Shown: positions 40,801-48,052 of the stretch, piece by piece
Layout of the letters: each line of letters begins with the position of its first letter
Numbering within the stretch: the stretch's first letter is position 1
The notes under the pieces: model-generated
What the model was told of the DNA's origin: nothing
The model's database searches: none
What the model saw: the letters and a program-made list of their open reading frames with translations, nothing else
Assembly: GCA_016932385.1 (NCBI GenBank)
Contig: JAFGCY010000010.1
Span: 1-50,118 of the forward strand
Origin: a bacterium
Lineage (GTDB): Bacteria; 4484-113; JAFGCY01
Direction: 5' to 3'
Length of the DNA stretch: 50,118 nucleotides
Made by a program: the position numbers and the translations under genes

Positions 40801-41982
40801 ATAGGTGGTGCCGGTGATCACGTCCGCGTGCATCTTGATCGCCGTGTCCATGCTCGGCGTCGAGCCGATGTAGGCCGTATAGCTGTCGGGGATCGTGCCG
40901 CTGGGCGCGTCCCAGTTGAGTTGGACGTGGTCGCCGTCCCGCACCGCCGAGAGGTTCCGCGGCGGGTTGTAGCTCGGGGTGGCCGAGTACTGCGCGGCGT
41001 TGGAATAGCCGGACGCCTCGCTGCCGAACTGCACGGCGCGCACGACGTACCAGGCGCCCTCGACCGGCGCCGCCAGGTCGTAGGAATAGCGCTTGTAGCC
41101 GCCCGCGGCGGGCAGCGCGCCCGTGCTCTGGGCCACGCTGTCCGTGCCGGCGAAGGGCCCGGTGGCACTGGCGCCGCCCTGGACCAGGTATTCCGTCACG
41201 CCCGTGAGGTAGTTCTGGCCGATCGGCGTCAGGTCGTTGACCGTGACGTGCAGGTCCTCGTTGCCGTCGGCCACCTGCGCCGCCTGCCAGTCCGCGGACT
41301 CGCTGGTCTTCAGGTAGTGGATGCCGATCGGCGTCAGGTCGGCCACGCCGACCTCGGAGTCCTGGTTGTAGTCGCCCTTGCAGGCGTAGCTCCATTCCAG
41401 GCGGTAGGGGGTGTCGAAGTTGAAGCGCAGGTCGTCGACCGTGGTGGCGCTCACCGCGCTGATCCCGCGGCTGGCGCTAACGGCGCCCGGCGCGAACTCG
41501 ACCGTCGCCAGCGGAGTCGCGCCGCCGAGGACCTCGCCCCCGCCCCGCGCGGCCAGGCCTAAGACAACGACGCCCGGCTTGCTGGTGATGCCCAGGAACA
41601 CGGTGCGCTCGGCCAGTTCCGGGGCCACGCTGGTCGCCACCGGATGGACCGCCGCCGCGTCATAGCGCAGGTGCAGGTAGGCATGGTCCGCCGGCGCCAT
41701 CGCGGTAGCGGCGATCTCCACCACCCCGGTGTCGGCCGTGACCCTCAGCTCCAGGTTCTCCGTCAGCGGATCGATGCTGCGCTCGGTGGCATCCACCGCC
41801 ACGACGGCGTAGTCACCGGACGTAGCCGCGCCGGACCAGCCGTGCTCGGGCCAAGCCCGCGTATCGGCCAGGTCGGGCGCCAGCAGGGCCGTACCCCCGC
41901 CGCCGCACGCGGCCCCAGCCAGGATAATCGTGGAAAGCAACGCGGCGAATGCGCCGCGCAAGCGAGTATTTGACCTCATCAT
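37891..41982 (-). CDS. Giant cohesin/dockerin-like FN3 propeller lipoprotein
   Basis: 1363 residues from the tandem ATGs at 41982/41979 (AGAGGGATTGGC in front). The lipobox Cys is followed by glycines. Domains in order: a cohesin-like beta domain (about 50-190), a type I dockerin-like pair of calcium loops (GDYNQDSEVGVADLTPIG and DGNEDLHVTVNDLTPIG, about 205-265), three to four FN3-like domains to about 640, then many propeller-like repeats (ISYYDSTLGRLKAVYYD type). Carrying both cohesin- and dockerin-like parts, it might take part in a surface scaffold. The repeat-coding part, roughly 38140-40020, is distinctly less GC-rich than the rest. The gene is alone in its transcript. Confidence 0.82.
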   Translation of the reverse strand: MMRSNTRLRGAFAALLSTIILAGAACGGGGTALLAPDLADTRAWPEHGWSGAATSGDYAVVAVDATERSIDPLTENLELRVTADTGVVEIAATAMAPADHAYLHLRYDAAAVHPVATSVAPELAERTVFLGITSKPGVVVLGLAARGGGEVLGGATPLATVEFAPGAVSASRGISAVSATTVDDLRFNFDTPYRLEWSYACKGDYNQDSEVGVADLTPIGIHYLKTSESADWQAAQVADGNEDLHVTVNDLTPIGQNYLTGVTEYLVQGGASATGPFAGTDSVAQSTGALPAAGGYKRYSYDLAAPVEGAWYVVRAVQFGSEASGYSNAAQYSATPSYNPPRNLSAVRDGDHVQLNWDAPSGTIPDSYTAYIGSTPSMDTAIKMHADVITGTTYNVPTLFDPDADHYFGVRAVYGSELSAYSNITLYQAGGSDAPSGLTAVRSGDHLDLSWTAPSGQLPDGYNAYRASDAGMSDALMISSSLITGTTWSAPALISPDSAHYLAVTALYGTVESAYSNVYYFDPDAETDPPTWTGGGTGIKAVTPGTAQVLVEWYEATDAESPPVTYLVYWDEAGDFDWGTANVETVNAPALTTTVGGLVNNTDYMFGVRCRDSLGNQDANTETLIATPIAGGIPIDTGVWQASELVDDGGTMPKQDVGWHSDIAVKSDGTIGIAHYNNSLQDMMYSEKASGSLNWTTVTVKSEADTGLYCDLEFNPTTGYPCIAFHHAGAQTDGDEALVYAEYNGTTWELTDVDTNGDTGVFPSLEFDPADDYPAIAYWNSTAHDVRYAKFNGTSWDNTLAVNGNEDGFGMSGSFTSLEFNPVTGYPGISFMKGLPAISMIPQLAAAYASYDGSIWTHEVADGGSQAPDLMFAGWESNLTISDDGRPYIIHYDIAADIVAGFPADVWVADKGATDWGSGSVGEYNPNADELQRQTDIEWYGGTFHYVYAHASSGGVAYGAGYGSGSTIDGSIGSLPSLDIDGSGNLHVSYYDSANQELKYATSSNGADWDTEVACSMSGGNRDVGAMASLGYHPTSDYPMMSYYDATQTALKFADKQTGNWRKEIVANDGYDGTDSALDVDSSGTAYIGYFSLNDAADGGAVKVALGSYGSWSFEEVGSYTIGIDDEAFGQYATMALNNGVPSLVYQNGTNRTLDFAEGIGGGSYDVNTIDSVGIPQVSSLQFNPTNLLPGVAYQRSLSEDLCYASRSGGGAWTVETVDTNSGVGYHPSLCYSTVDGTPWISYYDSTLGRLKAVYYDSVGTNWEFVTIAAPDGSADYGLFSSMTWHPQHNRPAVAFYDSDAGKLWYVFIGSPSAPQAAVEVAGGVNLEGAHCSLRFNPDTMQPGIAYQDVTNGDLRYVERHAE

Positions 41983-42027
41983 GCCAATCCCTCTGCCCAC
42001 ATCGCGCCATGGGCTCCGTGATGATTG

Positions 42028-42065
42028 ATTATACCTTTATTAATGACGGCCGATCGGCCGATCGG
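42028..42065 (-). promoter_or_regulatory. Promoter and tandem palindromes of lipoprotein
   Basis: On the minus strand TATAAT (42033-42028) lies upstream of the lipoprotein start. In place of a -35 box there are two adjacent CCGATCGG palindromes (42050-42057 and 42058-42065). This suggests a regulator-bound promoter. Confidence 0.45.
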
Positions 42066-42163
42066 TTACATCGGCGGCTAGTAATTATCTGTACGCCCAT
42101 TTTACCAAATGTAAACAAATGCGCCGATTATAAAAGTCAGTTTTAAGATTTCTGTAGTCGAGC

Positions 42164-42192
42164 TTGACATATCAAAACTTGCTTGGTATGAT
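42164..42192 (+). promoter_or_regulatory. Consensus promoter of DUF2089 operon
   Basis: TTGACA (42164-42169), a 17-bp spacer and TATGAT (42187-42192). The ATG at 42202 is 9 bp later, so the message has almost no leader and no ribosome site. Confidence 0.8.
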
Positions 42193-42201
42193 TGGAATAC
42201 C

Positions 42202-42591
42202 ATGGTTTCAGTTAAAGGTAAGTCGAACAAGCTGATTTCCGATTGCCCGGTCTGCTCCGGCCAGCTGCGTGTGACGCATCTGAAGTGCAGCGACTGCGGC
42301 ACGGAGCTATCGGGCGAGTTTGTCGCCAACGAGTTCGCGCGGCTGCCGGCGGAGAAGCTGGACTTCCTGCGGACGTTTTTAGCTTGCCGCGGCAACTTAA
42401 AGGAAGTCGAGGCGGCGCTGAATATCAGCTATCCGACGGTCCGCGGGCGGCTGGACCAGCTGCTCGGCGCGCTGGAGCTGTCCGCCGCCGAGGTGGAAGA
42501 CCAGCGCGAGGACGACCGTGCCGGCGTCTTGGAGGCGCTGGAGCGCGGCGAACTCTCGGTCGAGGAAGCCGAGCAGCGGTTGCGCCGCTAG
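42202..42591 (+). CDS. DUF2089 zinc-ribbon regulator
   Basis: 129 residues. An N-terminal zinc ribbon (C15, C18, C29, C32: CPVC and CSDC) is followed by a helix-turn-helix-like domain (FLACRGNLKEVEAALNISYPTVRGRLDQLL). The C-terminal short helix hairpin (VLEALERGELSVEEAEQRLRR) resembles a SHOCT module and is echoed at the start of the protein at 42838. DUF2089 proteins often precede membrane-stress or adhesin-type genes and probably act as transcription regulators. It leads a three-gene operon. Confidence 0.88.
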   Translation: MVSVKGKSNKLISDCPVCSGQLRVTHLKCSDCGTELSGEFVANEFARLPAEKLDFLRTFLACRGNLKEVEAALNISYPTVRGRLDQLLGALELSAAEVEDQREDDRAGVLEALERGELSVEEAEQRLRR

Positions 42592-42609
42592 GGCGCCAGG
42601 GGAAATACC

Positions 42610-42810
42610 ATGTTGGCTTGGGAATACCGCACGGTGGATGTAAGCAAGGTAGCCTTCGGGCAACTGCCCAAGGTGATGCAGCAACTGAACAGGCGGGGTT
42701 GGTACGTGGCCCCCGCTCAGCCGACCGGCGATCCGCTGAACCTGCGGATCAGCCTGCGGCGCCCGGTCCGCCTGGGGCAGATCGGCGCCTTCCTGTGGCT
42801 GGCGGGCTAG
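42610..42810 (+). CDS. Small protein, DUF4177-like
   Basis: 66 residues. It begins MLAWEYRTVDVSKVAFGQLPKVMQQLNRRGWYVAPA, a pattern of small cytosolic DUF4177-like proteins (strand, helix, strand with a conserved GW). AGGGGAAATACC precedes the ATG. It sits 18 bp behind the DUF2089 gene and 27 bp before the next. Function unknown. Confidence 0.65.
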   Translation: MLAWEYRTVDVSKVAFGQLPKVMQQLNRRGWYVAPAQPTGDPLNLRISLRRPVRLGQIGAFLWLAG

Positions 42811-42837
42811 CCAAGCGTGTTGTTTACGAGGTGATTC

Positions 42838-43794
42838 ATGAGCAGAGAGAAAATCAAGGTTCTGGAAATGGTAGCCGAGGGCAAGATCTCGCCGGAGGAG
42901 GGCGTCCGGCTGATCGAGGCGCTGGGCGAAGCCGACCGCGCCGGCCGCCCCACGGGCCGGCAATTCGGGTTTGACGTTGGCGACCTGCGCCTGCCCAAGG
43001 TGGACCTGGGCAACCTGGGCGAGGTCTACGTGGAGTTGAAGAAGACCGTCGCCGAGGGGGCGCGCCGGGCCCAGAACACGTTCAAGCGCAGCCGCGCCGG
43101 CAAGTTCTTCGAGTTCCGCGACTACCCGCTTTCAGTGGAACGGCCCGAGGGGGTCAACCGCGCCAAGCTGCGGCTGGACATCCGCGCGGGCAAGCTCAAG
43201 CTCAAGGGCCAGGACCTGGACAAGAAGCTGATCGTCGGCAAGGTCAAGCGCGCGCCGGAGGAGCCGGTAGTGATCAGCGAGGTGCGCGACGGCGAGAACG
43301 AAATCACGCTCAGGCACAGCCTGGGGCGCTGCCTGCTACGGGCTTCGACCAACCTGCCGCACAACATCCACCTGGACAACTCCGCCGCCGACAGCCGGCT
43401 GATGCTGGAAACCCTGGCGGTGACCGAGCTGACGATCGAGAACAACGCCGGCAACGTCAACGCGGTGCTGGGCGAGAAGGTCGACCGGCTGGAGGTGGCC
43501 TGCAACAACAACGCCGGCAACGTGCGGCTCAAGGTCCCCGGCACGCACGCCGTGAAGATCAAGCCGTCGGGCACGCTCTCGACCGACAACCTGGAGAGCC
43601 TGGGGCTTTTGGTCGTCGACGGCGCCGCGACCAGCGCGGACTGGGAGGACAACGACCGCCGCGTGACGATCGTGCTGCACCAGAACGTCGCCAGCTTCAA
43701 GCTGGACTGGAAGCGCCGCGACGGGATCCGCGTCACCGAGCTGGACGACAGCGACGAGGACTTCGACGACCTCGATAACGATAACGACGAATAA
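42838..43794 (+). CDS. SHOCT-like/DUF4097-like beta-helix protein
   Basis: 318 residues. The N-terminal helix hairpin (KVLEMVAEGKISPEEGVRLIEALGE) matches the C-terminal hairpin of the DUF2089 protein. The body is repetitive beta structure (LRLDIRAGKLKLKGQDL, LAVTELTIENNAGNVNAVLGEKVDRLEVACNNNAGNVRLKV) typical of the DUF4097 putative-adhesin family. The tail is acidic (DDSDEDFDDLDNDNDE). No signal peptide is present. GAGGTGATTC precedes the ATG. A strong terminator follows. Confidence 0.8.
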   Translation: MSREKIKVLEMVAEGKISPEEGVRLIEALGEADRAGRPTGRQFGFDVGDLRLPKVDLGNLGEVYVELKKTVAEGARRAQNTFKRSRAGKFFEFRDYPLSVERPEGVNRAKLRLDIRAGKLKLKGQDLDKKLIVGKVKRAPEEPVVISEVRDGENEITLRHSLGRCLLRASTNLPHNIHLDNSAADSRLMLETLAVTELTIENNAGNVNAVLGEKVDRLEVACNNNAGNVRLKVPGTHAVKIKPSGTLSTDNLESLGLLVVDGAATSADWEDNDRRVTIVLHQNVASFKLDWKRRDGIRVTELDDSDEDFDDLDNDNDE

Positions 43795-43822
43795 CGAGCA
43801 TTGGACACTTGTGAAGCCTTGA

Positions 43823-43854
43823 ACGGGCGGATGGACCTCCTCCGCCCGTTTTTT
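43823..43854 (+). terminator. Rho-independent terminator of DUF2089 operon
   Basis: ACGGGCGGA (43823-43831) pairs with TCCGCCCGT (43841-43849), followed by a run of six T. Confidence 0.92.
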
Positions 43855-43882
43855 GCCGGCGCGGCCGGAAAGGAGCGACGTC

Positions 43883-44797
43883 ATGGCGATCAAGACGGGA
43901 CGGACCAGTGAAGCGGGACGGCCGGTAATCGATACCGGTAAATGCACCAACTGCGGGCTCTGCGCCGCGATCTGCCCCACGCAAACGCTGGTGGCGGACA
44001 ACGGCGCGATCCGCGTCGATCCGGACACGGGCTTCGGCTGTATCGGCTGCGGCCAGTGCATGGCGATCTGCCCGCCCGGCGCCGTGGCGGTGACCGGGCG
44101 CGAGCTCAGCCCGGCCGACGTGCTCAAGCTGCCGCCCGTGGCCGAACGCGCCACGGCGGACCAGCTCAAGGCGTTGATGCTGGCGCGGCGCAGCATCCGC
44201 CACTTCACCGACCGGGAGATCGAGCCGGACGTGGTGGAACGGATGCTGGCGATGGCCTCGACGGCGCCGATCGGCATTCCGCCCTCGGACGTCGGGGTGC
44301 TGGTGTTCAACGGACGCGCGCGCGTGCAAGAACTGGCCGCCGACACGGCTGAACTGATGGCCGGCACGCTGAAGTTCTTCCAACCCTGGCGGCTGAGCCT
44401 GATGCGGCCGCTGATCGGCCCGGTAGACTTCCCGCTGCTGACCGGGTTCGTCCTGCCGCTCTGCCGCGAGGTGCTCGCCAACCGCGCGGCGGGCCGCGAC
44501 GTGCTGCTCTACGACGCCCCGCTGGCGCTGCTGTTCTACAGCGGCCCGGGCTCGGATGTGCTGGACAGCCACATCGTCGCGACGTATACGATGCTGGCGG
44601 GCGAGGCGCTGGGCCTGGGGAGCTGCATGATCGGCTCGGTGACGCCGTTCATCGAGCGCGACAAAAAGCTCAAGGCGAAGTACGGCATCGACCCCAAGGC
44701 CAAGCTGAGCACGCTGCTGATCTTCGGCTACCCCAAGTACAAGTTCAGCCACGCGCTGAGCCGCACCTTCGCCGAAGTAAGGCAGTGGCAGGGGTGA
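43883..44797 (+). CDS. Ferredoxin-nitroreductase fusion
   Basis: 304 residues from the ATG at 43883, preceded by AAGGAGCGACG. Two 4Fe-4S ferredoxin motifs come first (C21, C24, C27, C31 and C53, C56, C59, C63). A flavin nitroreductase domain starts at LMLARRSIRHFTDREIEPDVV and continues to HALSRTFAEVRQWQG. The fusion is common in anaerobes and would pass electrons from a ferredoxin-type donor to FMN. The substrate is unknown. A diverged copy of its last 31 codons lies 1.1 kb downstream at 45802. Confidence 0.9.
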   Translation: MAIKTGRTSEAGRPVIDTGKCTNCGLCAAICPTQTLVADNGAIRVDPDTGFGCIGCGQCMAICPPGAVAVTGRELSPADVLKLPPVAERATADQLKALMLARRSIRHFTDREIEPDVVERMLAMASTAPIGIPPSDVGVLVFNGRARVQELAADTAELMAGTLKFFQPWRLSLMRPLIGPVDFPLLTGFVLPLCREVLANRAAGRDVLLYDAPLALLFYSGPGSDVLDSHIVATYTMLAGEALGLGSCMIGSVTPFIERDKKLKAKYGIDPKAKLSTLLIFGYPKYKFSHALSRTFAEVRQWQG

Positions 44798-44969
44798 TAA
44801 ACACCCAAGTGTGGTGGCTTCGCAATTCACTGTAATCCGGCCATAAACCTGCTCCGGAAGCCGGGGTTCCCGGAATTGCTTCTTTATTGAACACAATGAT
44901 TCGACGAACATGCCTCATTTTTGTCCATGGACGTCGCTGGTCATTATTATTGGGTGATAAAATAAAATA

Positions 44970-45014
44970 CCGCGGTGTTACCGTACGTCAAAGTTCCCGT
45001 ACGGCTTTCCGCGG
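44970..45014. promoter_or_regulatory. Long hairpin upstream of NYN gene
   Basis: CCGCGG (44970-44975) and CCGTACG (44981-44987) pair with CGTACGG (44998-45004) and CCGCGG (45009-45014), with a small internal loop and a 10-base terminal loop. No T-run follows, so it is not a normal terminator. It is in the AT-rich 275-bp gap before the NYN gene; that gap holds no gene. Confidence 0.65.
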
Positions 45015-45072
45015 CTAGGTATTCAAATTATAACAGAAACACTTGACGAGTCAACTATTATTGCGTTAACGG

Positions 45073-45786
45073 ATGCTAACGGGGTGTACTTTGGGACGAG
45101 TCGCGGTTTTCTTCGACGGATTCAATTTCTATTACGGCTTGCGTGCCTTGCGCCGGAGAACTCACGTATGCTGGTACTGGTTGAACCTCGAAATTCTCGC
45201 TGCCTGTATCATGGAAGCGTTACCAGGCTACACTGTAAACGATGTCCTCGAACATGTGCTCTACTTCACGGCTAACATCAAGTTCGCCGACGCCGGCAAG
45301 CACTGGAGACAGAAAAATTACCTTGAGATGCTGGAGGGCACGGGACAGGCCAAGGTTGTCCGAGGCGATTATCAATTGAAGCAAATCCGCTGTCCCAACT
45401 GCGACAATGAGCCAGTCACCTGTAAGCAGTGCAACTTCAAACTCCAAGTACCACGGGAAAAAAAGACCGACGTGAACATCGCGATGTACGCCACACTCGG
45501 GGCGATGCAAGACCGGTATGATTCACTGGTCATTGTCAGTTCCGACAGCGACCTGGCTCCCGTTGCGGAGCTAATCAGGAAGCACTTCAAGAACCCCGTG
45601 AAGCGAGTCTACTATGCCTTTCCTCCTGAACAGCTTCGCAACCAGGTTTTGATCAGCGAGGCCAATGGATTCTGCGAGATTACCGAACAAATGCTTGAGT
45701 GGAGTATCATGCGACGCGTCGTTCAAGTTGACACACGCAGGTTTAGCTGTCCCAGCGAATGGACCGAAGGCGGCGCCGTAAGGTGA
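45073..45786 (+). CDS. NYN-domain nuclease-like protein with zinc finger
   Basis: 237 residues. The PIN/NYN fold is shown by VAVFFDGFNFYYGLR (Asp15), KKTDVNIAMYA (Asp133) and LVIVSSDSDLAPVAELI (Asp158, Asp160), giving the acidic site of LabA/DUF88-type nucleases. A four-cysteine zinc knuckle (C107, C110, C117, C120) is inserted between the first and second motifs. GC content is clearly lower than its neighbours, and it sits between an intact nitroreductase gene and a remnant of another, so it looks acquired. The ATG at 45073 is tentative. RNA cleavage or defence is possible but not shown. Confidence 0.82.
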   Translation: MLTGCTLGRVAVFFDGFNFYYGLRALRRRTHVCWYWLNLEILAACIMEALPGYTVNDVLEHVLYFTANIKFADAGKHWRQKNYLEMLEGTGQAKVVRGDYQLKQIRCPNCDNEPVTCKQCNFKLQVPREKKTDVNIAMYATLGAMQDRYDSLVIVSSDSDLAPVAELIRKHFKNPVKRVYYAFPPEQLRNQVLISEANGFCEITEQMLEWSIMRRVVQVDTRRFSCPSEWTEGGAVR

Positions 45787-45801
45787 TCCAAGCGCTCCGC
45801 C

Positions 45802-45897
45802 AAGCTGTGAGCAGTACTGGTCCTCGGCTACCCGCAATACCTGTTCAGCCACGCGCTGAGCCACACCTTCGCCGAAGTAAGGGAGTGGCAGGGGTAA
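45802..45897 (+). pseudogene. 3' remnant of a nitroreductase paralogue
   Basis: The 96 bp align without gaps to the last 96 bp of the nitroreductase gene (44702-44797). Translated in the matching frame they read AVLVLGYPQYLFSHALSHTFAEVREWQG and stop, against LLIFGYPKYKFSHALSRTFAEVRQWQG. A TGA interrupts the start. The rest of the gene is missing; the NYN gene ends 15 bp before it. Confidence 0.85.
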
Positions 45898-46045
45898 GGG
45901 GCGGCTGGGGACGGTGCAACTGGCCTTCTTACCCACTAATCGCGCGGCATGATAAATCCCCATGGAGCAAGGTGCGATCAAGGAACCTGCACGAAGGCGG
46001 CGGCGGCGATATCGTTGAGAAGGTCAAGTACAAGGATGCAAAACC

Positions 46046-46127
46046 GGTAGTGGCGGCGTCACCGCCGCCGAAAAGCAAATCCGGCGGCGCGGAGGCCGCC
46101 GCTACCTGGGCCGCATAAATGCGGCCC
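46046..46127. repeat. GTAG-type palindromes
   Basis: GGTAGTGGCGGC (46046-46057) pairs with GCCGCCGCTACC (46095-46106), followed by GGGCCGCA/TGCGGCCC (46108-46127). It is part of the GTAG-ended intergenic family. It fills most of the gap 45898-46145, which has no gene. Confidence 0.7.
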
Positions 46128-46145
46128 CTACATGTCCGCATGAAC

Positions 46146-46170
46146 AAAAAAAGGCGGCCGCGTGGCCGCC
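46146..46170 (-). terminator. Rho-independent terminator of chemoreceptor
   Basis: On the minus strand GGCGGCC, loop ACGC, GGCCGCC and seven T. It follows the chemoreceptor stop at 46217. Confidence 0.9.
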
Positions 46171-46216
46171 GTTCCAATTCACCGCCATCCTTTCCGGATG
46201 AGAAGGTTTGCCTGGG

Positions 46217-47539
46217 TTATTCCGCCACGGCCTCCGCCAGTTCCAGCAGGGCCTGGACGCAGCTGGCGCTGGTGTTGAACGCCTCGAGCATCAGCTCCTG
46301 GGCGCGCTCGGTGTTGCCGCGGCGCGCCTCGGCGATCGCCTCCAGGCCGATCGTGTGCAGCTCCTTGTGCGGCTGGTCCAGCGCGTCGTAGCACTGGCGG
46401 GCCTGCGGGCTCCGCTCCCGTACCTCGCGGCCCTCGGCGCTCTGGTACCACTTGCCGAGTTTGCAGGACAGGTGGTCGGGCAGCTGCACCGACGTGTCGC
46501 CGGTCACCGCCAGCGCCATGTTGCGCAGCCACATCGCGTGGTCGATGATCCGCCCGAGGATGAAGACGCGGTCCGTCTCTTCCATCCGCTCCAGCGTCTC
46601 CCAGATCTGCTTGGAATTGTCGGTGCAGATCGTGCTGGTGTCCGACAGGAAATGCGCCACCTTGGACGACTCGCCGATGTGATGCGCGAGTTGCTCCGAG
46701 TTGCCGGCGATCAGCTCGATCGCGGCCTTCTGCTCCTCCATCTGCGCCTGCGTCTCGGTGGTCATCTCCGAGACCACCGTCGCCGCCTGCAGGATCGCAT
46801 CGAGCGCCTCGTGAATCTGGCGGTTGGCGGCGCGGCCGGCTTCGACCGAGGTCACGCTCTCGCCGGTCAGGGCGACCGTCTCGTCGATATTCCCGCGCAC
46901 GGTCTTGATCGTCTCGGTGATCTCCTCGGACTGTTTGCGCGTCTCGTCGGCCAGCTTGCGGACCTCCTCGGCCACCACGGCGAACCCGCGCCCGGCCTCG
47001 CCGGCCCGCGCCGCCTCGATCGCGGCGTTGAGCGCCAGCAGGTTGGTCTGGCCCGCGATGCCCTGGATGATCTCCACGACGCTGACGATCTCCTCAATGC
47101 TGCCCTTGAGCCCGGTGACCTTGGCCTCCAGCTCCTTGACGCGTTCGAAAATCGTATCCATCTCCGTCACGGCGGTGGTCACGGCCTGCTGGCCCTGGCC
47201 CAGCCGCTCGCTCATCGTGTGGTTCTCGTTCATCAGGTTTTCCATCCCGATGTTGACCTCGGCAATCGAGGCCGCGATCTGCTGAGAAGCCGCCACTACG
47301 GAATCGACCTGCTCGGATGCGACGCTCATCGAGCTGTCCAGCTGCAGGCTGGACGCCTGGGTCGTCTGCATCTTATAGGTGTTGAAGGCGGCGGTGGGCA
47401 ACGAACCGGACAGATTGCTCAGGTCCGCTCCGTTCTTGGCCTCAAGGGCCTCTTTAAGCTCAGCAATCTCCTTGCTGAAAGTCTCGATTTCCCACTGCGC
47501 CTTCTGAAAGCGTTTACCACTTACGATCATGGCACACAT
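46217..47539 (-). CDS. Cytosolic chemoreceptor with CZB domain
   Basis: 440 residues from the ATG at 47539, which has AAAGGAGTTGGATTA in front; a TTG 33 bases upstream has no such site. There is no membrane helix. A short N-terminal coiled coil leads into the methyl-accepting signalling hairpin with tip [38 protein letters not shown]. The C-terminal zinc-binding CZB domain has [22 protein letters not shown] and DQPHKELH, giving the His/Cys ligands. CZB receptors sense zinc or oxidants such as hypochlorite through the zinc-bound Cys. No che genes are in the window. Confidence 0.92.
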   Translation of the reverse strand: MCAMIVSGKRFQKAQWEIETFSKEIAELKEALEAKNGADLSNLSGSLPTAAFNTYKMQTTQASSLQLDSSMSVASEQVDSVVAASQQIAASIAEVNIGMENLMNENHTMSERLGQGQQAVTTAVTEMDTIFERVKELEAKVTGLKGSIEEIVSVVEIIQGIAGQTNLLALNAAIEAARAGEAGRGFAVVAEEVRKLADETRKQSEEITETIKTVRGNIDETVALTGESVTSVEAGRAANRQIHEALDAILQAATVVSEMTTETQAQMEEQKAAIELIAGNSEQLAHHIGESSKVAHFLSDTSTICTDNSKQIWETLERMEETDRVFILGRIIDHAMWLRNMALAVTGDTSVQLPDHLSCKLGKWYQSAEGREVRERSPQARQCYDALDQPHKELHTIGLEAIAEARRGNTERAQELMLEAFNTSASCVQALLELAEAVAE

Positions 47540-48052
47540 TAATCCAACTCCTTTACTCAGGCAATTAGACAATTGATTCAGGCTACAACTAATTCACCGC
47601 TAATCTTGGTCAGAGTATAATTGGAAAAACCTCAAGAATTTCATTGTTAACACAGGCTTTACGCGTTTTAACGATAGTTTATTTCGTGGAACTCGATTCT
47701 AAATTATATGATAGATCAGTATCAATAAGCATTCATTCAACATCTTGATGGTATCGTATCAGCATATTTTCATTAGAAACGAGGTTACGTTTTATGGGCG
47801 GCTTTACTCGTTGCCTTAAATCATATGAATCAAACATCATAAGAGGATGGAATTCGTTCTGTTTTGTTTGTTGCTAAGGTATTCAATAATTAGATCCCAT
47901 TTCGGCACCGAATCGGGTTTTCTGCCGATGTTCGATTATCAATAAGCTGGTCCGCGGGTCCGAGCCCCTCAGCGCGCGACGGGCGGACTTTCCGTTGGCA
48001 GAGCCATTCTGGCCCACCCGATGAAGTCCGGGACACGGCTAAAATGATTAGC
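47540..48052. other. AT-rich intergenic region
   Basis: About 510 bp, strongly AT-rich between 47640 and 47900 and without a gene. It must hold the promoter of the chemoreceptor, but I could not choose a box pair. At its right end TAAAAT (48040-48045) lies 7 bp before the peptidase ATG at 48053. Confidence 0.6.

Noticed and set aside
45759..46118. 119-codon frame downstream of the NYN gene
   Set aside because: It runs through the nitroreductase remnant in the wrong frame and through palindromes.
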